Source of the DNA: Aphrophora alni
Taxonomy: Eukaryota; Arthropoda; Insecta; Hemiptera; Aphrophoridae
Reading direction: 5' to 3'
Assembly: GCA_963513935.1 (NCBI GenBank)
Contig: OY740776.1
Coordinates: 11,624,724 to 11,688,723 of the forward strand
DNA length: 64,000 bases
Below the pieces are notes generated by a model. It had not been told where the DNA came from. It saw only the letters and a program-made list of their open reading frames with translations, and ran no database searches. A program made the translations under genes and the position numbers. Below are positions 24,176-36,100 of this stretch, piece after piece (position 1 is the first letter of the stretch; every line of letters starts with the position of its first letter).

Positions 24176-24740
24176 TTTTCTATCTATTACGCACTAAATT
24201 AGATAAAAAATTCTAGCTTTCAATTCTGCATTGGTACCAACCCCACTTCTCTACGATGACAAATAGCGAAGTTTTTGTCAAAAATGTAATTTCTAGATAA
24301 CATCACAAATTCTAGTTACTAGCTCTGTCATGGCCGAGTTATCAATACAAGCGTAGCGAGGGAAAGCTCTTTTACATATCTACAAAAGTGTGACCCGCTA
24401 GAACCTAAACATTGACAGGAGCGAAGCGAATGGAAATATTTTTATATATCTACTAGGCCCTGTATTAAACAACTCACCCTACTGGATAAGACTTCTTCAT
24501 CTAATAAATTTAAAATATCCTACAAAGAACAAGTAGCCAACTTTTGGGATTTATATTTACAGGATCTGCTTGTATTATGTTTTATAATGGGCTGGGTAAA
24601 TACCACGATGGCGCCCATGAACTTGTTTAAAAAACATTCCAAACTAAAACTTATTTCTGTTGTGAAACTATTACGTTACTTTTCTATGTTACTACAAGCT
24701 AATATATTCGGTTGAAAGAATTCGAGTTAACTGTTATAAC
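24176..24740. other. no gene seen
   Basis: Mostly unique AT-rich DNA without long frames or clear repeats. Confidence 0.4.
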
Positions 24741-24910
24741 AATTTTTGTCCGTGGGTGTGTTTGTCAAGTAAGGTGGAAACACCCCCTCCCCTCCCACTA
24801 CATCAGTTCTGCCCACGTATTTATGCATCGATTGCTTCCATCCCTTCTGTGTACCCTTCGCCCACGTAACTGAAGCCACCAGCGATGTCTCTCTCTCTCG
24901 TGTTCACTAA
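24741..24910 (+). repeat. family B copy (diverged)
   Basis: A GTCAAGTAAGGTGGAAACA block followed by ATGCATCGATTGCTTCCATC aligns with 15165-15230 and 18250-18340. Confidence 0.5.
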
Positions 24911-25354
24911 ATGGGTATTTTATTTTGTTTAATGGTGGTTTCAAGTTATTCTTAAAACAGTGAAATAGACATAGTGCTTCCTCAATCATGTCTACAGTTG
25001 TTGTTTGAATATTTTGTAATGGAAGGAAAAACTGTCGTTTAGTTTTTCATCTAAATTAAAAATATATATATAGTCTAAAAGTTGCACAATTTTCTCACTC
25101 ACTTTTCAAAATTAAATAAAAACTACGAAAACTATTATTTACCAAACTGTCAGTTCCGTAGTTGTGAGTGAAAAAGTGAAAAATAATCAGAGACTACGCG
25201 TTTTGAAAGGAAATATTTATAAACAAAGATGGAGAAAAGTTTTACATTCTTTGCAATATCTCTGCTCCTAGTTGGTGTAGGAAGGCGTCTAGACACATCA
25301 ATGGAAAGCTCTCGATTGGTGCTATCTAAAGGATGTGCCAAAACTTAGGTTGCT

Positions 25355-26145
25355 TATACAGGGTGTTCCGAAAATATATAATGTATTTTTTCTTCTCTTT
25401 TTGAAATACAAAATACACCCCCCCCCCCAGTTGTTTTTTAATGTCCCTTAGGAAAATAAAAAAGGTGAAAAAACATCTTATTATTTTTTTGAATATTAAA
25501 TTATGATTTATTATGAAAAGTTAAACTGGTTTTTAGATGTGAAGAAAGGTGGGGGGAAGAGTGGGAAGAGCGAATTGCTTAAAATAACAAGTCCAAGCGT
25601 AGGATGATCAGTACTATTAAGTATTTTGAGAATGGAGTATATCCGAAACCCGTCAACAAACGTGAGATTAACGAAGCTAGGAAAGATAGATCAATGTTCG
25701 CATTTAAATTATAAAATTCCTAGCTGAGATAAAAACGTTATACAAAATTAGTTTATTCAAATTAGACTCATTTCAACTTCATGATTTCCTTCAAAAGTCT
25801 TACCTCTTCAATTTCTATAGAAGAAAAAAAGTCTGAAGTCCTTTAAAAATAATTTAGTTTATTTAAACGTAAACCCTCCCCACAGCTCTAAGGAACTGTG
25901 TAATTGATGGTCTGAAGACAAAGGCAGCAATCAGAGCAATTATATGAAGTATTACTTCCTCAAGAAACCGGAAATGATGTTATGATGAAGCAAACCGTAG
26001 AAAGTATTCTAAAGATGCAATTAGTCGGGGTTTCTTGATTGTTGAATGAAATTGTGCATCATCAATTATTACTTTTTTTTATATATCTAAATTTATATAA
26101 ACAATTTTTAATTTGAACAATAAAATAACAAATAAATTATTATTT
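25355..26145. other. mariner-type terminus and unassigned short frame
   Basis: TACAGGGTGTTCCGAAAA at about 25356 resembles the terminal sequence of mariner/Tc1-like elements with a TA target. No transposase follows. A frame at about 25585-25712 reads SKRRMISTIKYFENGVYPKP and then KREINEARKDRS to a stop; it looks protein-like but I cannot assign it. Confidence 0.35.
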
Positions 26146-26147
26146 AG

Positions 26148-27009
26148 CTCCATAACTATACTTCGTAATGATATGAACTTATACATGATGAAAGAAGAAA
26201 GTTCACATTTTACTGTGGTTTTTTCAAATCGAAAATATCTCCTACAGTTTCTGAGTAATTAATTCGAGAAAATAGCCAATTTTCAAACTTTGCAAAATGG
26301 TAAGGGCAAAACCCCCTTGCAGTTTTTTTAGGCGAAAAAGTGAGTTTTTTATTTTCAATTGTTTTTATAGCCTAATAGAAGCAGAATTAAATTTGGAGTC
26401 GAGGGGTGCTATGTAATTTAAAAATTTAAAATATTTTTTTTTTCATTTTTATCTAATTTTTGTAAAACTTTCAACATTTAACAATAGCAATGATATGGGT
26501 ATCAACAGATGCAGAATTGAAATGAGAGTAAACACTGAAAAAACACTTTAATATCTCAAAGTGTTTACAAGTAATTGCAGTTTAAAGTTTTTTCAAAAAA
26601 TATGAAAATTTTTTAAAACAATTATATGGATATCAAAAGATGAAAAATTGAAAGGAGAATAAACCCTGAAAAAATCACTTTGACATCTCAAATGGTTTAA
26701 GACTTATTGCAATTTATATGTCAATAAAAATTCCAGATTTTAACATTTCACGTTTCACCACTTGCAATACCTTTTTAAATCGCCTGTAGCTCCATAACTA
26801 TACATCGTAATGATATGAACTTATACATGATTAAAGAAGAAAGTTCAAATTTTACTGTGTTTTTTTCAAATCGAAAATATCTCCTACAGTTTCTGAGTAA
26901 TTAATTCGAGAAAATAGCCAATTTTCAAACTTTGCAAAATGGTAAGGACAGTTTGCAAAAAACCCTTGCAGTTTTTTTAGGCGAAAAAGTGAGTTTTTGA
27001 TTTTCGATT
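26148..27009. repeat. direct repeat pair with internal tandem duplication
   Basis: A segment of about 215-220 bases (26148-26362, starting TAGCTCCATAACTATACTTC) recurs nearly identically at 26787-27009. Between them, 26490-26620 and 26625-26757 are a second duplicated pair (marker ATGGATATCAAAAGATG / ATGGGTATCAACAGATG). The arrangement suggests a larger tandem unit of about 640 bases. Noncoding. Confidence 0.85.
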
Positions 27010-29679
27010 GTTATTTAATTAACAGTTGTCTTGTAATTTCTTCTAAAATTTAATATTAATTTGTACGATTTGTTAATGAGGTTAGTAACTTATCATTTAT
27101 ATACAATAGTGGCTCGTCCATAACAGTACAAGAGCACATGAATTTATTTAAAAATCGATATAAGTAATACATCTACACTAAATGGCTTATCTTGAGTAAG
27201 TTTAAAAGAGTGGACGATGAAAAACAGCATAGAGCACGCAAAGTGAGGTTAAGTGTAATGACGCACCAGTGGCAAGGAGCGAACTGAATGTGCCGCTTTT
27301 TATTTATATGTCATAATATCCTTATCTCTAAACTTGTTTGGCTGATAGTACTATCAGATATCTTCTTATATAAGGATATATAATTTTTTCCCCTCCCTCT
27401 GTGTATTATTATCTTTTTAAATTATAATTTTCGACTCAAATACGTTGTTTTTACTTATTTCACGTTCTAGGTTTATCACTTGCTAACGCGAGTTGATTTA
27501 TTGTCTCGAAACGTCGTGTATTTGTTTTTGAAACCAGATTAAATGGTTATATATACCTAATATATTATATAAGGGGTAATTTTTTTTAAAAGTTTCCACC
27601 ACTATTTTTCAAAATAAGGAGTAATTTTCAAAGTATGTGTACAGGAAAGTTATTTACCCTTAGGGGGAACCTTAAAAACCATATGTACAAAATTCAAAAA
27701 CACTCCTTTCTCTCCACCCAACCCCCAACACAAAAATCTTTAATGGGTACCTATGGCTTGTGATATATCAGATGAAAGCCTATTAAAAATGATGAATTTC
27801 CGTGGTAAGAAAATAAAAATCGGGCAATACGTTCGTCCCTACAATGATAAACGTAATTGAAAATATTGATATACATATTAAAATTATGTTTACAAGAAAG
27901 CTATTTAGCTTTAGAGGGAACCTTAAAAACCCTCCCCCCAACCCGTAGCTCACCTTATTTTTGTAAGATTGAAATACACTACTTACTATAATTAGTAGGG
28001 GTTTGGCAGTTTCTAGCCACCCTAGCTGGATCTACATCTTGTTACGTGTAGTATTGGGGTAGATCCATCTCTTTCATCTTTTCTATCACATCTCCCTTGA
28101 TCAACTCTTGTTCTTTTCCGACCCTGACGCTATAATCGAGAGTTATGGATATTTATTTTATCTACTTTAAATTTCCAAAGTGACTATCGAGAAGTTTTTC
28201 TGCTTTAAATAAAAAGAAACAAAAGAAGAACAATTTCTTACAAGCATTAATTAAAAGGTGAAAAGAACTGCAGCTGCTAAACGTAGTGCGCCTTCAATTC
28301 ATCAGACGCAATCTAGCTACACGAATTCAACCCAAATCAGTGTGAGCACGCATTACAAACAAATACAAATACAGTAATGCTCAATGAATATGATCGTGCA
28401 CGTAATTAATTTATATGTAAATATAAGTAAATTTGATAATAATTCTGTTTCTCTTCTCTTACTTTTACAGATCTCACTTTCACAAACAACTTAATTCCGT
28501 TACTTTTAAATCACTAGCATCGCTTTATGAAAAAATTAAAGAAAAGAACATAAAATAAAGACTTTTAGCCCTCGAATACTCGTTACCGTTAGAGTCGGAA
28601 GGGAACAAGAGTTGGTTAAGAGAGACCTATAGGAAAGATGAAACCGAGGGATCTAACCCAATACTACATGGAAAACGGTGTAGATCTAGCTATGGTCATT
28701 CGGGGATGCCGATATAAACAATAATTCTGTTTCTCTTCTGTTACATTTGCAAACAACTCAATTCCGTTACTTATTCAAAATCGGAAAAGTTAATCTCATT
28801 CCCTAAAACAATCTCATTTTTCACAGGGCAGGGGAAAAGGCTTTTCGTTGCTTTAAATGTATTTTTTCCCTTGATGTTTAACTACGAAAAATCACTAGCA
28901 TTGATTTATGAACAAATTTTAATTTCGAATACTCATTACCGTAGCGTTAGAGTCAAACGGGAACAAGAGTTGGTCTGAAAGAGGTCTAACCCAATACTAT
29001 ATGGGAAAATGTGTAGATCCAGCTAGTAGCCTTCGGGGTTGACAAGCTCGTACTCACTATTATAAGCCCTTGAGGGTTAATCTTATTGTGCAACTGGCGT
29101 TTCGATGTAAACAGATTACAATGAAAATTCTTTTAAATGATAATACCTGTGGTTTAAATTCATATCTTTTTTAAAAGTACATTTAAGAAAGTAAAAGTAA
29201 ATAAAAAATTGTAAAATGCTAAAACTCTCTATTCTCATAAATACCGCCACCCCAGACGTATATTTAGCACTAACTTTCTCGATTATAAAATTCAATTAAT
29301 TATTGAATATCCCTGTCTTTATATATTTTTGTAGAGAGATATTTATGTGTCAGTGACTGTACCATACGATAATTCGATTCTGTGTTGATTTGGTTAAATA
29401 CAGGGGTCGTCCTATCAAAACAACATAGACATCAAGTGACACCGACAATTCAATAATGTGCTGTATGTTCAGGAAGGTTTTAGTACAGTCAGCTTTAATT
29501 TTAAAAAAATGTCATTGAAATAATACGAAACTGTTTAGTTGTAAGCTTTACCTACGTTGTCTTTTATAGGAAAAAGGTGCTGTAAACTATTTTGTATTGT
29601 TTCTTTGTGTCATTTAAATCATATTGCCCATTTTGCTGATTTTTGTTTTGTATTTATATTATTATAATGTGTCTTTTAC
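27010..29679. repeat. dispersed repeat mosaic, no gene
   Basis: 27560-27960 holds two diverged copies of a block with AGGGGGAACCTTAAAAACC / AGAGGGAACCTTAAAAACC. 27975-28145 (minus), 28590-28720 and 28935-29055 are family C copies. 27470-27545 has a CGAAACGTCGTG motif also present in reverse at 38490-38545. No supportable coding region. Confidence 0.5.
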
Positions 29680-30300
29680 AATGTCACATATACGTAGTAT
29701 AGATTTAGTTATGTGAGGGTAAAAAAATCGATGTTAAGCGTTTTGCGAATATATTTTGTGACCTTGAGTCCAGGAAAGTTGTTTCTTGTTTCTACAGACC
29801 AAACTGGTTGGCCTATTTTAGTCAGATTTGGTAAGTGGACATATTTTGGTCATATCTTAGAGCATTCGTCTTATTTTTTCTATAAATCAAAATGGGGGGG
29901 GGAATCATAAGAAAAACACAAAATTATGGTTTTAATCAAAATCGGTTTTGATGGTTTTATCAAATTTCCCTCAAGGATACCCTGTAAAGATACAATGAAA
30001 ACATATTGGTCGTCAACTCTTTAAACATTACCGTTCATGAATTATCGGTAAAAAAAAGAAAAAGTTTTTTAATTAAAAAAATCTATTGTTATAGAGCACA
30101 CATTTCTCAAAATCGACTTAACCGATTTCGTTCAAATTTTAGTGAAATAATAACCCCGAGTGCAAAATTGCAAGTAACACTACAGTACGGTTCAACAATA
30201 ATTGTCAAAAACAATGACTTTGACCGCCTTCATTGGTAGCTCGATTTTAATTCAATACAATACACGCTGAGAATTTGTTTCTAACACAAGCAAAGTGCGT
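29680..30300 (+). repeat. dispersed family A copy
   Basis: Starts near CATATACGTAGTATAG and proceeds through the family's usual blocks to CTTTGACCGCCTTCATTGG. Its two short frames (29713-29910 and 30006-30239) lie wholly within the repeat and are not conserved in other copies. Confidence 0.75.
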
Positions 30301-30992
30301 TAAGGTCCTTTACTTAAAATATTTGTTCAAATATATCCACCATGGTTCGTTTGCACATTTTACATGAATCTCCGAACTGAAATTTTTCCAACTTTCTGAG
30401 GAATGGGGGTAGGAGAGTGGGTGATACATGTATGTTAGAAAACTCCTAGTACAATAAATAATACAGTAAAACTTTTAAAATAAACAGTTTATTGCACTAA
30501 GTGCAAATGACTTTCCAGTTACATAAGAATTAATTTTAAACTCTTCGGTTTAAATCTTTTCAGTTTCATCAAAATTAACACATTTTCAAAAATGTATATT
30601 TAAAATGTAACATTTAGTCTACTAATGTAGACATAAAAGTTTCTTCAAGTCGGAACATGTGGTATTATATCATTATAGTTATAAAAAATAGGGTTGCATT
30701 ACAATTTTTGAAAATTCTTGCTTACCTTTATTTTCATTTCCGTTCTTAAATCATTGTTGTCGAAAATCTCATCATATAGTACATATAACCTGTATTACAC
30801 TTTTTAGCAAATCAAAATAAATAACAATTTGTTTAGATAATGGGTGATAAAAATGCTACTGACTTAATGATAAGAAACGTATAAATTGTCCAGTTTAATT
30901 AACAGTCCTGACAAATGTGATCTTATATAAGATACAAACTTTTATTGGTATTTTGTGAATAATGTGTTGTGTTTGTTTTTAACTTGTGATAA
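30301..30992. other. no gene seen
   Basis: AT-rich, no long frame, no obvious repeat beyond short similarity to family A near 30345. Confidence 0.4.
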
Positions 30993-31032
30993 ACACCTGA
31001 TGATGGGATTTATTCTGAAACAGCTGTAGTGT
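30993..31032 (+). ncRNA. hammerhead-ribozyme-like motif (copy 2)
   Basis: Stem I ACAC (30993-30996) pairs with GTGT (31029-31032). Core CTGATGA occupies 30997-31003. One T is followed by stem II GGGA / loop TTTA / TTCT (31005-31016, weak, two G-U pairs). GAA is at 31017-31019, self-complementary stem III ACAGCTGT at 31020-31027, and H17 = A at 31028. The stem I and stem III sequences differ entirely from the other copies while still pairing. Confidence 0.5.
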
Positions 31033-31276
31033 AGCAACAAAAGAAGAATAACAGCTGTAGTACCTCGGTATTGCCACTATCAGTGAGCCGTGAGGGATCA
31101 GTTCCTTCTCAGATTCCAAACATTTTGTGGTTATTGTAATGATTTCAATGCGTAAGAACTGACGTCAAGTTACTTAAGTATTTCAATAACTTAGAAGCAG
31201 TTTTGTTACTACAACTGTTTGCAGAACGTGTCTCTACAATGATCACACTTTACGCGTTATCCTACACTCAACCACT

Positions 31277-31480
31277 TTGCATCTCTCAAGATACGTCGTT
31301 ATAAAATACCCCCCAACTCACCCTCTTCACGGGGGCGTCGTTTATCATATCCTCCCCATCCATCACTGCCTCTTCACCTCGCCGCTAAATACTTTCACCT
31401 CATTTGTTTTTGTCGTACAATTTTTTAATGACACCACTCCATTGTCTGCAAGCTTTGAACAAATTTCTTTCCAATATTAA
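31277..31480. repeat. C/T-rich dispersed segment
   Basis: TTATAAAATACCCC followed by CAACTCACCCTCTT and TCGTCGTTTATCATA recurs at 38885-38935. The open frame here is incidental. Confidence 0.6.
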
Positions 31481-31759
31481 AACGTAAATAGTTTCTGTGG
31501 AAATAAAAATAGCACATTCCTTATCTGTATGTAGTGTATACAAGCATAAACTACATATTCTCGTCCCTCTACTTTATATCACACTCCAGAATTATATAAT
31601 TTATTCGTCATCTAATATTCAGGCATAGATGGACCAAAATGTCAGCGGATTAACGATGGGGTAGAGTGCTTTTCTAATAACATTCTCTGCACTCATAGAT
31701 GAAACGTGTCTTCGTTTCCTCCTGAGCATTCAAGCTCATTTCATCACTACAAATTGTTG

Positions 31760-32240
31760 TATTGTTTTTAGAGAAAATTACAACAAATCTTAATGTTAAA
31801 ATAAAACCACTCCTCCGTAAAAGTCTGCTCTGTCTTGTCATCTTCATAACAACCACGTTTTGGATCTCTCCTTAGCTTACATATGAACAGGTACTTGGTG
31901 AATTCTCCACACCCAGTAAGGAAATGTAAAATAATCCACGTCTTTGAAATTATGAGTAACCCGTGCTTTTAGTTTCGGGATCAGACGTCCTGTCCAGTTT
32001 CCTTTCCTTGCTTCTCTGTCCACATATCGTATCATCGGTCGAGCGTTCTCCCCTTTCAAATTTTGATATACTATGTGTTCCTTCTGGGGCTACTTCTTCA
32101 GCCGTTCATTCAAAAGAAGATCCAGTGAAGGAACACCGCCCAAGACAATTACCATCCTCGTACTGACCGTCCTGTATCCACATACAATCGTGAATGCCTT
32201 TCTCCTTTGCACTGTCTCTAACATCTTTCTATATTATGTC
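31760..32240 (-). pseudogene. R1-like LINE fragment (reverse transcriptase C-terminus / RNase H-like region)
   Basis: Reading from 32240 downward on the minus strand: VQRRKAFTIVCGYRTVST, then a GVPSLDLLLNERLKK block, a stop, then REARKGNWTGRLIPKLKARV and FKDVDYF. A frameshift follows and the next frame continues LTGCGEFTKYL. The blocks 'VQR-x-A-x-x-x-x-x-x-x-YRTVST', 'GVPP-x-x-LL-x-ER', 'G-x-W-T-x-RLIP' and 'LTGHG-x-F-x-x-YL' occur in this order downstream of the polymerase domain in R1-clade non-LTR retrotransposons. At least one stop and one frameshift interrupt it, and no polymerase FADD box or endonuclease is present. It is a short inactive relic. The neighbouring mariner pseudogene lies in the opposite orientation. 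Confidence 0.72.
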
Positions 32241-32559
32241 AAGTAGACTAACCTAATATTTGGAGGTCTATTCCCTGTTACAAATTGTACTACAACTTGG
32301 CACAGCAAGCTAGCTTGAAATTAATATGTTAATCACTCTATCCCAAACTGCTATCACGTTACTCTAGAACCAATAAATCCGCTTTTACAGTTCAAATTTA
32401 GCGACAAATAACTCGTTTTATATAGAGTCGTCGGATATTTTGTCACTTTGATATTATTGTGATCACACCAAAACAATAAATGACCCATTAGATAGTACAA
32501 CTTCACCACCATGAGACTTAGGTGCCCACATCATGTCACGCTTGGGAAATTCTGTTCTG

Positions 32560-33620
32560 TTGTACGGTGGGACAGTCAAAAAGTGAGTTGTATATGTTTG
32601 TATTGCTCTTTGTTAAAGGTATATTTTGATTATAGCTGTTGGTAACATTGTTTAAACTTCTGTAAAGTTTTATGATCTAATTGTTGACAAATACAAGTAA
32701 TAATGTTGCGACACTTGGAGGTTGCATCCAAATTGGAAATCCGCTTTATATTGACAAAAGTGTAAAGCCACTAAAATTCATAGGCAGTAAAGTGAAGTGA
32801 AAATGGTGCGAGTTGTCTGAAAATGGACGCAGTGAAATTGAGGATAAGTGTAGACAAGGAATGTTATTGATATCAATATTCAACGTGTTCAACATTTGAT
32901 TCTTGCAAACAGAAGAATCACGGAGGACAAAATCGCAACTGAGATGAAGATTTCTCTTGGATCACAGTAACATCTTTGAACATCTGCAGTTTAGGAGAAG
33001 CAGTTTTTAATCCGCTCTGCAGTTCTTGCTCCGTTTTGTCAGGGAAGGTAATGAATTGTGACTGGAGATGAAATCTGTGTCCATCAACTCACTCCTGAAA
33101 CAAAACGAAATTACGTGAGTGGAGGTGCCGACTCTTCCCTTCCAAAAAAGTTTCGACAAGTTCCATTAAAAAGGAAAATTATGTTGACTCTTTTTTTTCG
33201 ACAATCATGGTGTGGTGCATACTAAGTTCATGCCAATGGGAACAACATTTAATGCAGCAGCCTACTGTGAAATCATGAACAGACTAAGAGGCAATTAAAG
33301 ACCATCGTCCAGGAAAACTCTCAAAACGTATTGTGCTTCTCAATGACAATGCGACCCCTCATTCTGCTCGTGTCACATAAGGGGGAAGTTCAAATGGGTA
33401 GGGGGATCATCCTCCTATAAATAGTCCAGACGTTTTGCCTTTGGATTTACTCGTGTTCTGTCCAGTGAAAGAAAATGAAGAAGTGAAAATGCTGTAAGAG
33501 AATAGCTGTCAGAATTTGAACGCATGTATTATTTTTTTTTTAATGAAGAATTGAAAAACTTGTCACTCGATATGATACATGACTGAATTGTTATAAAAAA
33601 ATAGGTACAGAGATGAGATT
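32560..33620 (+). pseudogene. mariner transposase pseudogene
   Basis: Blocks of a mariner transposase in order on the plus strand: LILANRRITEDKIATEMKIS (about 32895-32955, helix-turn-helix region), IVTGDEICVHQLTPETKR (about 33055-33105, carrying the first catalytic D of the DD34D triad, normally VTGDE-x-W), PKKFRQVPLKRKIM, KDHRPGKLSKRIVLLNDNA then PHSARVT (about 33300-33378, carrying the second D), and a degraded PP-x-SPD-like block near 33412 where the third D belongs. Several frameshifts and stops are visible, including TAA soon after the PHSARVT block. The TIRs were not confidently located; GGGACAGTCAAAAAGTGAG near 32570 is a candidate left end. It is an old inactive copy, as is usual for mariners in insects. 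Confidence 0.85.
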
Positions 33621-33930
33621 GAACAATCCAAAGCTATTAACCTAACCTAACCTTTATTTTGTCAAAACAGACGTAAAAAATTTCCAGAATTACAATATTT
33701 TGCCTTTTAAATAAATAGAGTAGTCTAAATAACAATGAAAGCCTAACTTACAAAATTTACTTAGTTTTTTTATTACAAATAAATATTGTTTTAAATCTTA
33801 TTTTTTATACAGAACTATGCATTATTTTGTAGACAGTTCCCTCAACATTTAATTATGTAGAATTTCCCCTTTTAATGAAGTACTTAATTATCTGTATTAA
33901 ATGTTGAGCCTGACGTATGAGAAAAATTAT

Positions 33931-34106
33931 ACAGTATAACAAACACACAGAACACAATTCTCATAAAAAAATACGCCTAAGTATCAGACGCGTTTCAAAG
34001 ACAATGTCGTCCTCTTCAGTGATACACGAGCTACACCAATCAAACTATAACTGATACTTAGGCGTATTATTTATGAGAATTGTGTTCTGTGTGTTTGTTA
34101 TACTGT
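33931..34106. repeat. near-perfect 56-bp inverted repeat with a hammerhead-like loop
   Basis: The left arm (33931-33987, beginning ACAGTATAACAAACACACAG) and the right arm (34051-34106) are reverse complements except for one substitution and one indel in the A-run. The 63-base loop contains most of the hammerhead-like motif on the minus strand. The high arm identity implies a recent origin or gene conversion. Confidence 0.92.
33981..34025 (-). ncRNA. hammerhead-ribozyme-like motif (copy 3, best match)
   Basis: On the minus strand from 34025: stem I GTATCA (34025-34020) pairs over all six bases with TGATAC (33986-33981). Core CTGAAGA is at 34019-34013. Stem II runs 34012-33997 (GACGAC / ATT / GTCTTT, or AGGAC with GTCTT). 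GAA is at 33996-33994, stem III ACGCGT at 33993-33988, and H17 = C at 33987, the preferred cleavage-site base. All invariant residues CUGANGA...GAA...A-U...H are present. It is the strongest candidate of the four. Confidence 0.62.
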
Positions 34107-34109
34107 ACT

Positions 34110-36100
34110 TAATTATCTAATAAAATTTATTGCTTACTTTCTTTACATAATATTCCTACTTATAAAATTTTTAATTATATTTTATTTGGATTTAATTTAA
34201 TTACCGATTTTTCTAGTTCTTTTAAAATTGCTGGGCACAGTCGCAATGTCCTTATTTAGCTAATTTATAAAAAAGAAGTTTTAATCTTCAAGTCATATAT
34301 TTGTTACAAATACTTGATAATACGTTTATTTTAGTTATTCTGAATCTAATTTGAAATTTATTTATCTTTAAGTTTATTTTAGGTTTGATTTTAACTTCAT
34401 TTTAGTTTTTAGTTTTTATTATTAAGTGATTTTGGTTATAAGATTTCCCTTATATAAATTTGAAATTACAAATGACTTACATAATTCTTTGAGTTTCTGT
34501 TCCTAACACTTCACACAGACGTTTCAATTTTTTTTATTGATAATTTGTATTGATTTATTTATTTATTTTTTCATTTAGAACTTGATTTCGTAATTCCTTT
34601 TACGGCTTCTCTTGTCTTTTAAATACAGTAATTGATTTCATTGACGAACTTTTAAATTTTGAATCTTAATTCTTTATAATTTGTAATACCTCTGTTATTA
34701 CATTTGGTTGATTTGATTATTTCAAATTTACAGAAACTGAGTTTTCAAGCGTCACCTCCTTTAAAACGCGTTTAATAATTTCAAATTAGCTTTGTTTTTA
34801 CTATGGATTTCATTGGTTAATATATCGCAGGCTTGCTTTTGATTAGATTATCTCCTTTATAAAGAATGTCCAGTCCTTTGCTAACACTAGAGTTCACTGA
34901 GGTGTAATCTCTGGGTTTTATGTGCAGCTTGCTTATTTTCCTGGGAACTTGTAATTCAATAAACCTTACTCTTAATACAGGTCTTAATTGAAACTCGAAC
35001 TTGTCCTGCACTCTTCTACGTCTAAACTGAGTTTTATCTTAGTTTTCTACACTAATTATTTTTAAGATATATATTTTTTCAATTAATATCTGTCAATCTA
35101 TCTGGATTGTATTGTAAACGTGCCAGTGACGGGGCCAAGGTTTATTTTTGTTTTTTCTAACTATTCCCTCGATCGTAATAGTATTTTACTTGCGATTTTG
35201 TGCACAGGATTGAGCTTTTAATATTCATCAATGCAGATTTTGAGAAATTTAGCATTTTATAACAACTCCATGGCTATTTTTAAGGGTTTTACAGATAACT
35301 CACGAAATTTTATTTTTGAGAGATGACGACGAATAAGTTTTGTTTCATTGCAGAACCGTAATTTGATCAAGAACTGATTTTTAAAATTTTTAATTATTTT
35401 ATGGCACCTATAACGGTTTAAAACCAGTTTGTAATGGTAATGTTTCATCTATCCGCGAACTTAGTCTATATTTTAGATAACGTCCTCCGGTTTAAACCCA
35501 TTTTGAGGTCTACAACACTCACCCAAAAATCTGTCAATGCACCGTAGGGTACCCAGCTTTAAAGTGATTAAGTTAATTAATATTACACTACCGGGTAAAA
35601 GTTAATTACTAATTTAAACGCTCATACAGCACTGTTACTAATTTAGAAGAGAACTGACCTTGAACATAACCCATTTTAAATTCGTCTTAATTTAAATAAT
35701 AAATTACCTTGTCCGATTTGGAAATTTTTCTTCCGGAAAAACCCGAAACGCCAGAATCTATTTTTTTAACGAGGAATGGTTAATTTGGAAATTAAATATT
35801 AAAACTAAAAATTAAAAGAAAAAGCACTAAACAACACGACTGGTCGGTCTGCTCAACATAGCTGCAGTTCCGATCAGCTGTTTATCACAAATTGAACGCT
35901 GCTCAAGTAGGTACCTTCAACTTCCGGTCCAACTCGGTGACCTCGTCACACAGCTACTCTAAAATATTGAGTTATCGTCTCGAGTTATGTACAAAATATT
36001 TAAGCCCACTAACCAACTATTAAAGTCTGCTCACGCGTTTGCGCTGTAGAGCACTCCACACGCCACGGACAACGGACAGACAGATATTTCAAAACCTATT
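34110..36100. other. AT-rich DNA, no gene recognised
   Basis: Two minus-strand frames (34817-35011 and 35257-35448) of about 63 codons resemble nothing I know. 35850-36070 is less AT-rich (contains GATCAGCTGTTTATCACA) without identifiable features. Confidence 0.4.

Noticed and set aside
33640..36100. LTR retrotransposon
   Set aside because: No paired long direct repeats, primer-binding site or gag/pol blocks were seen.
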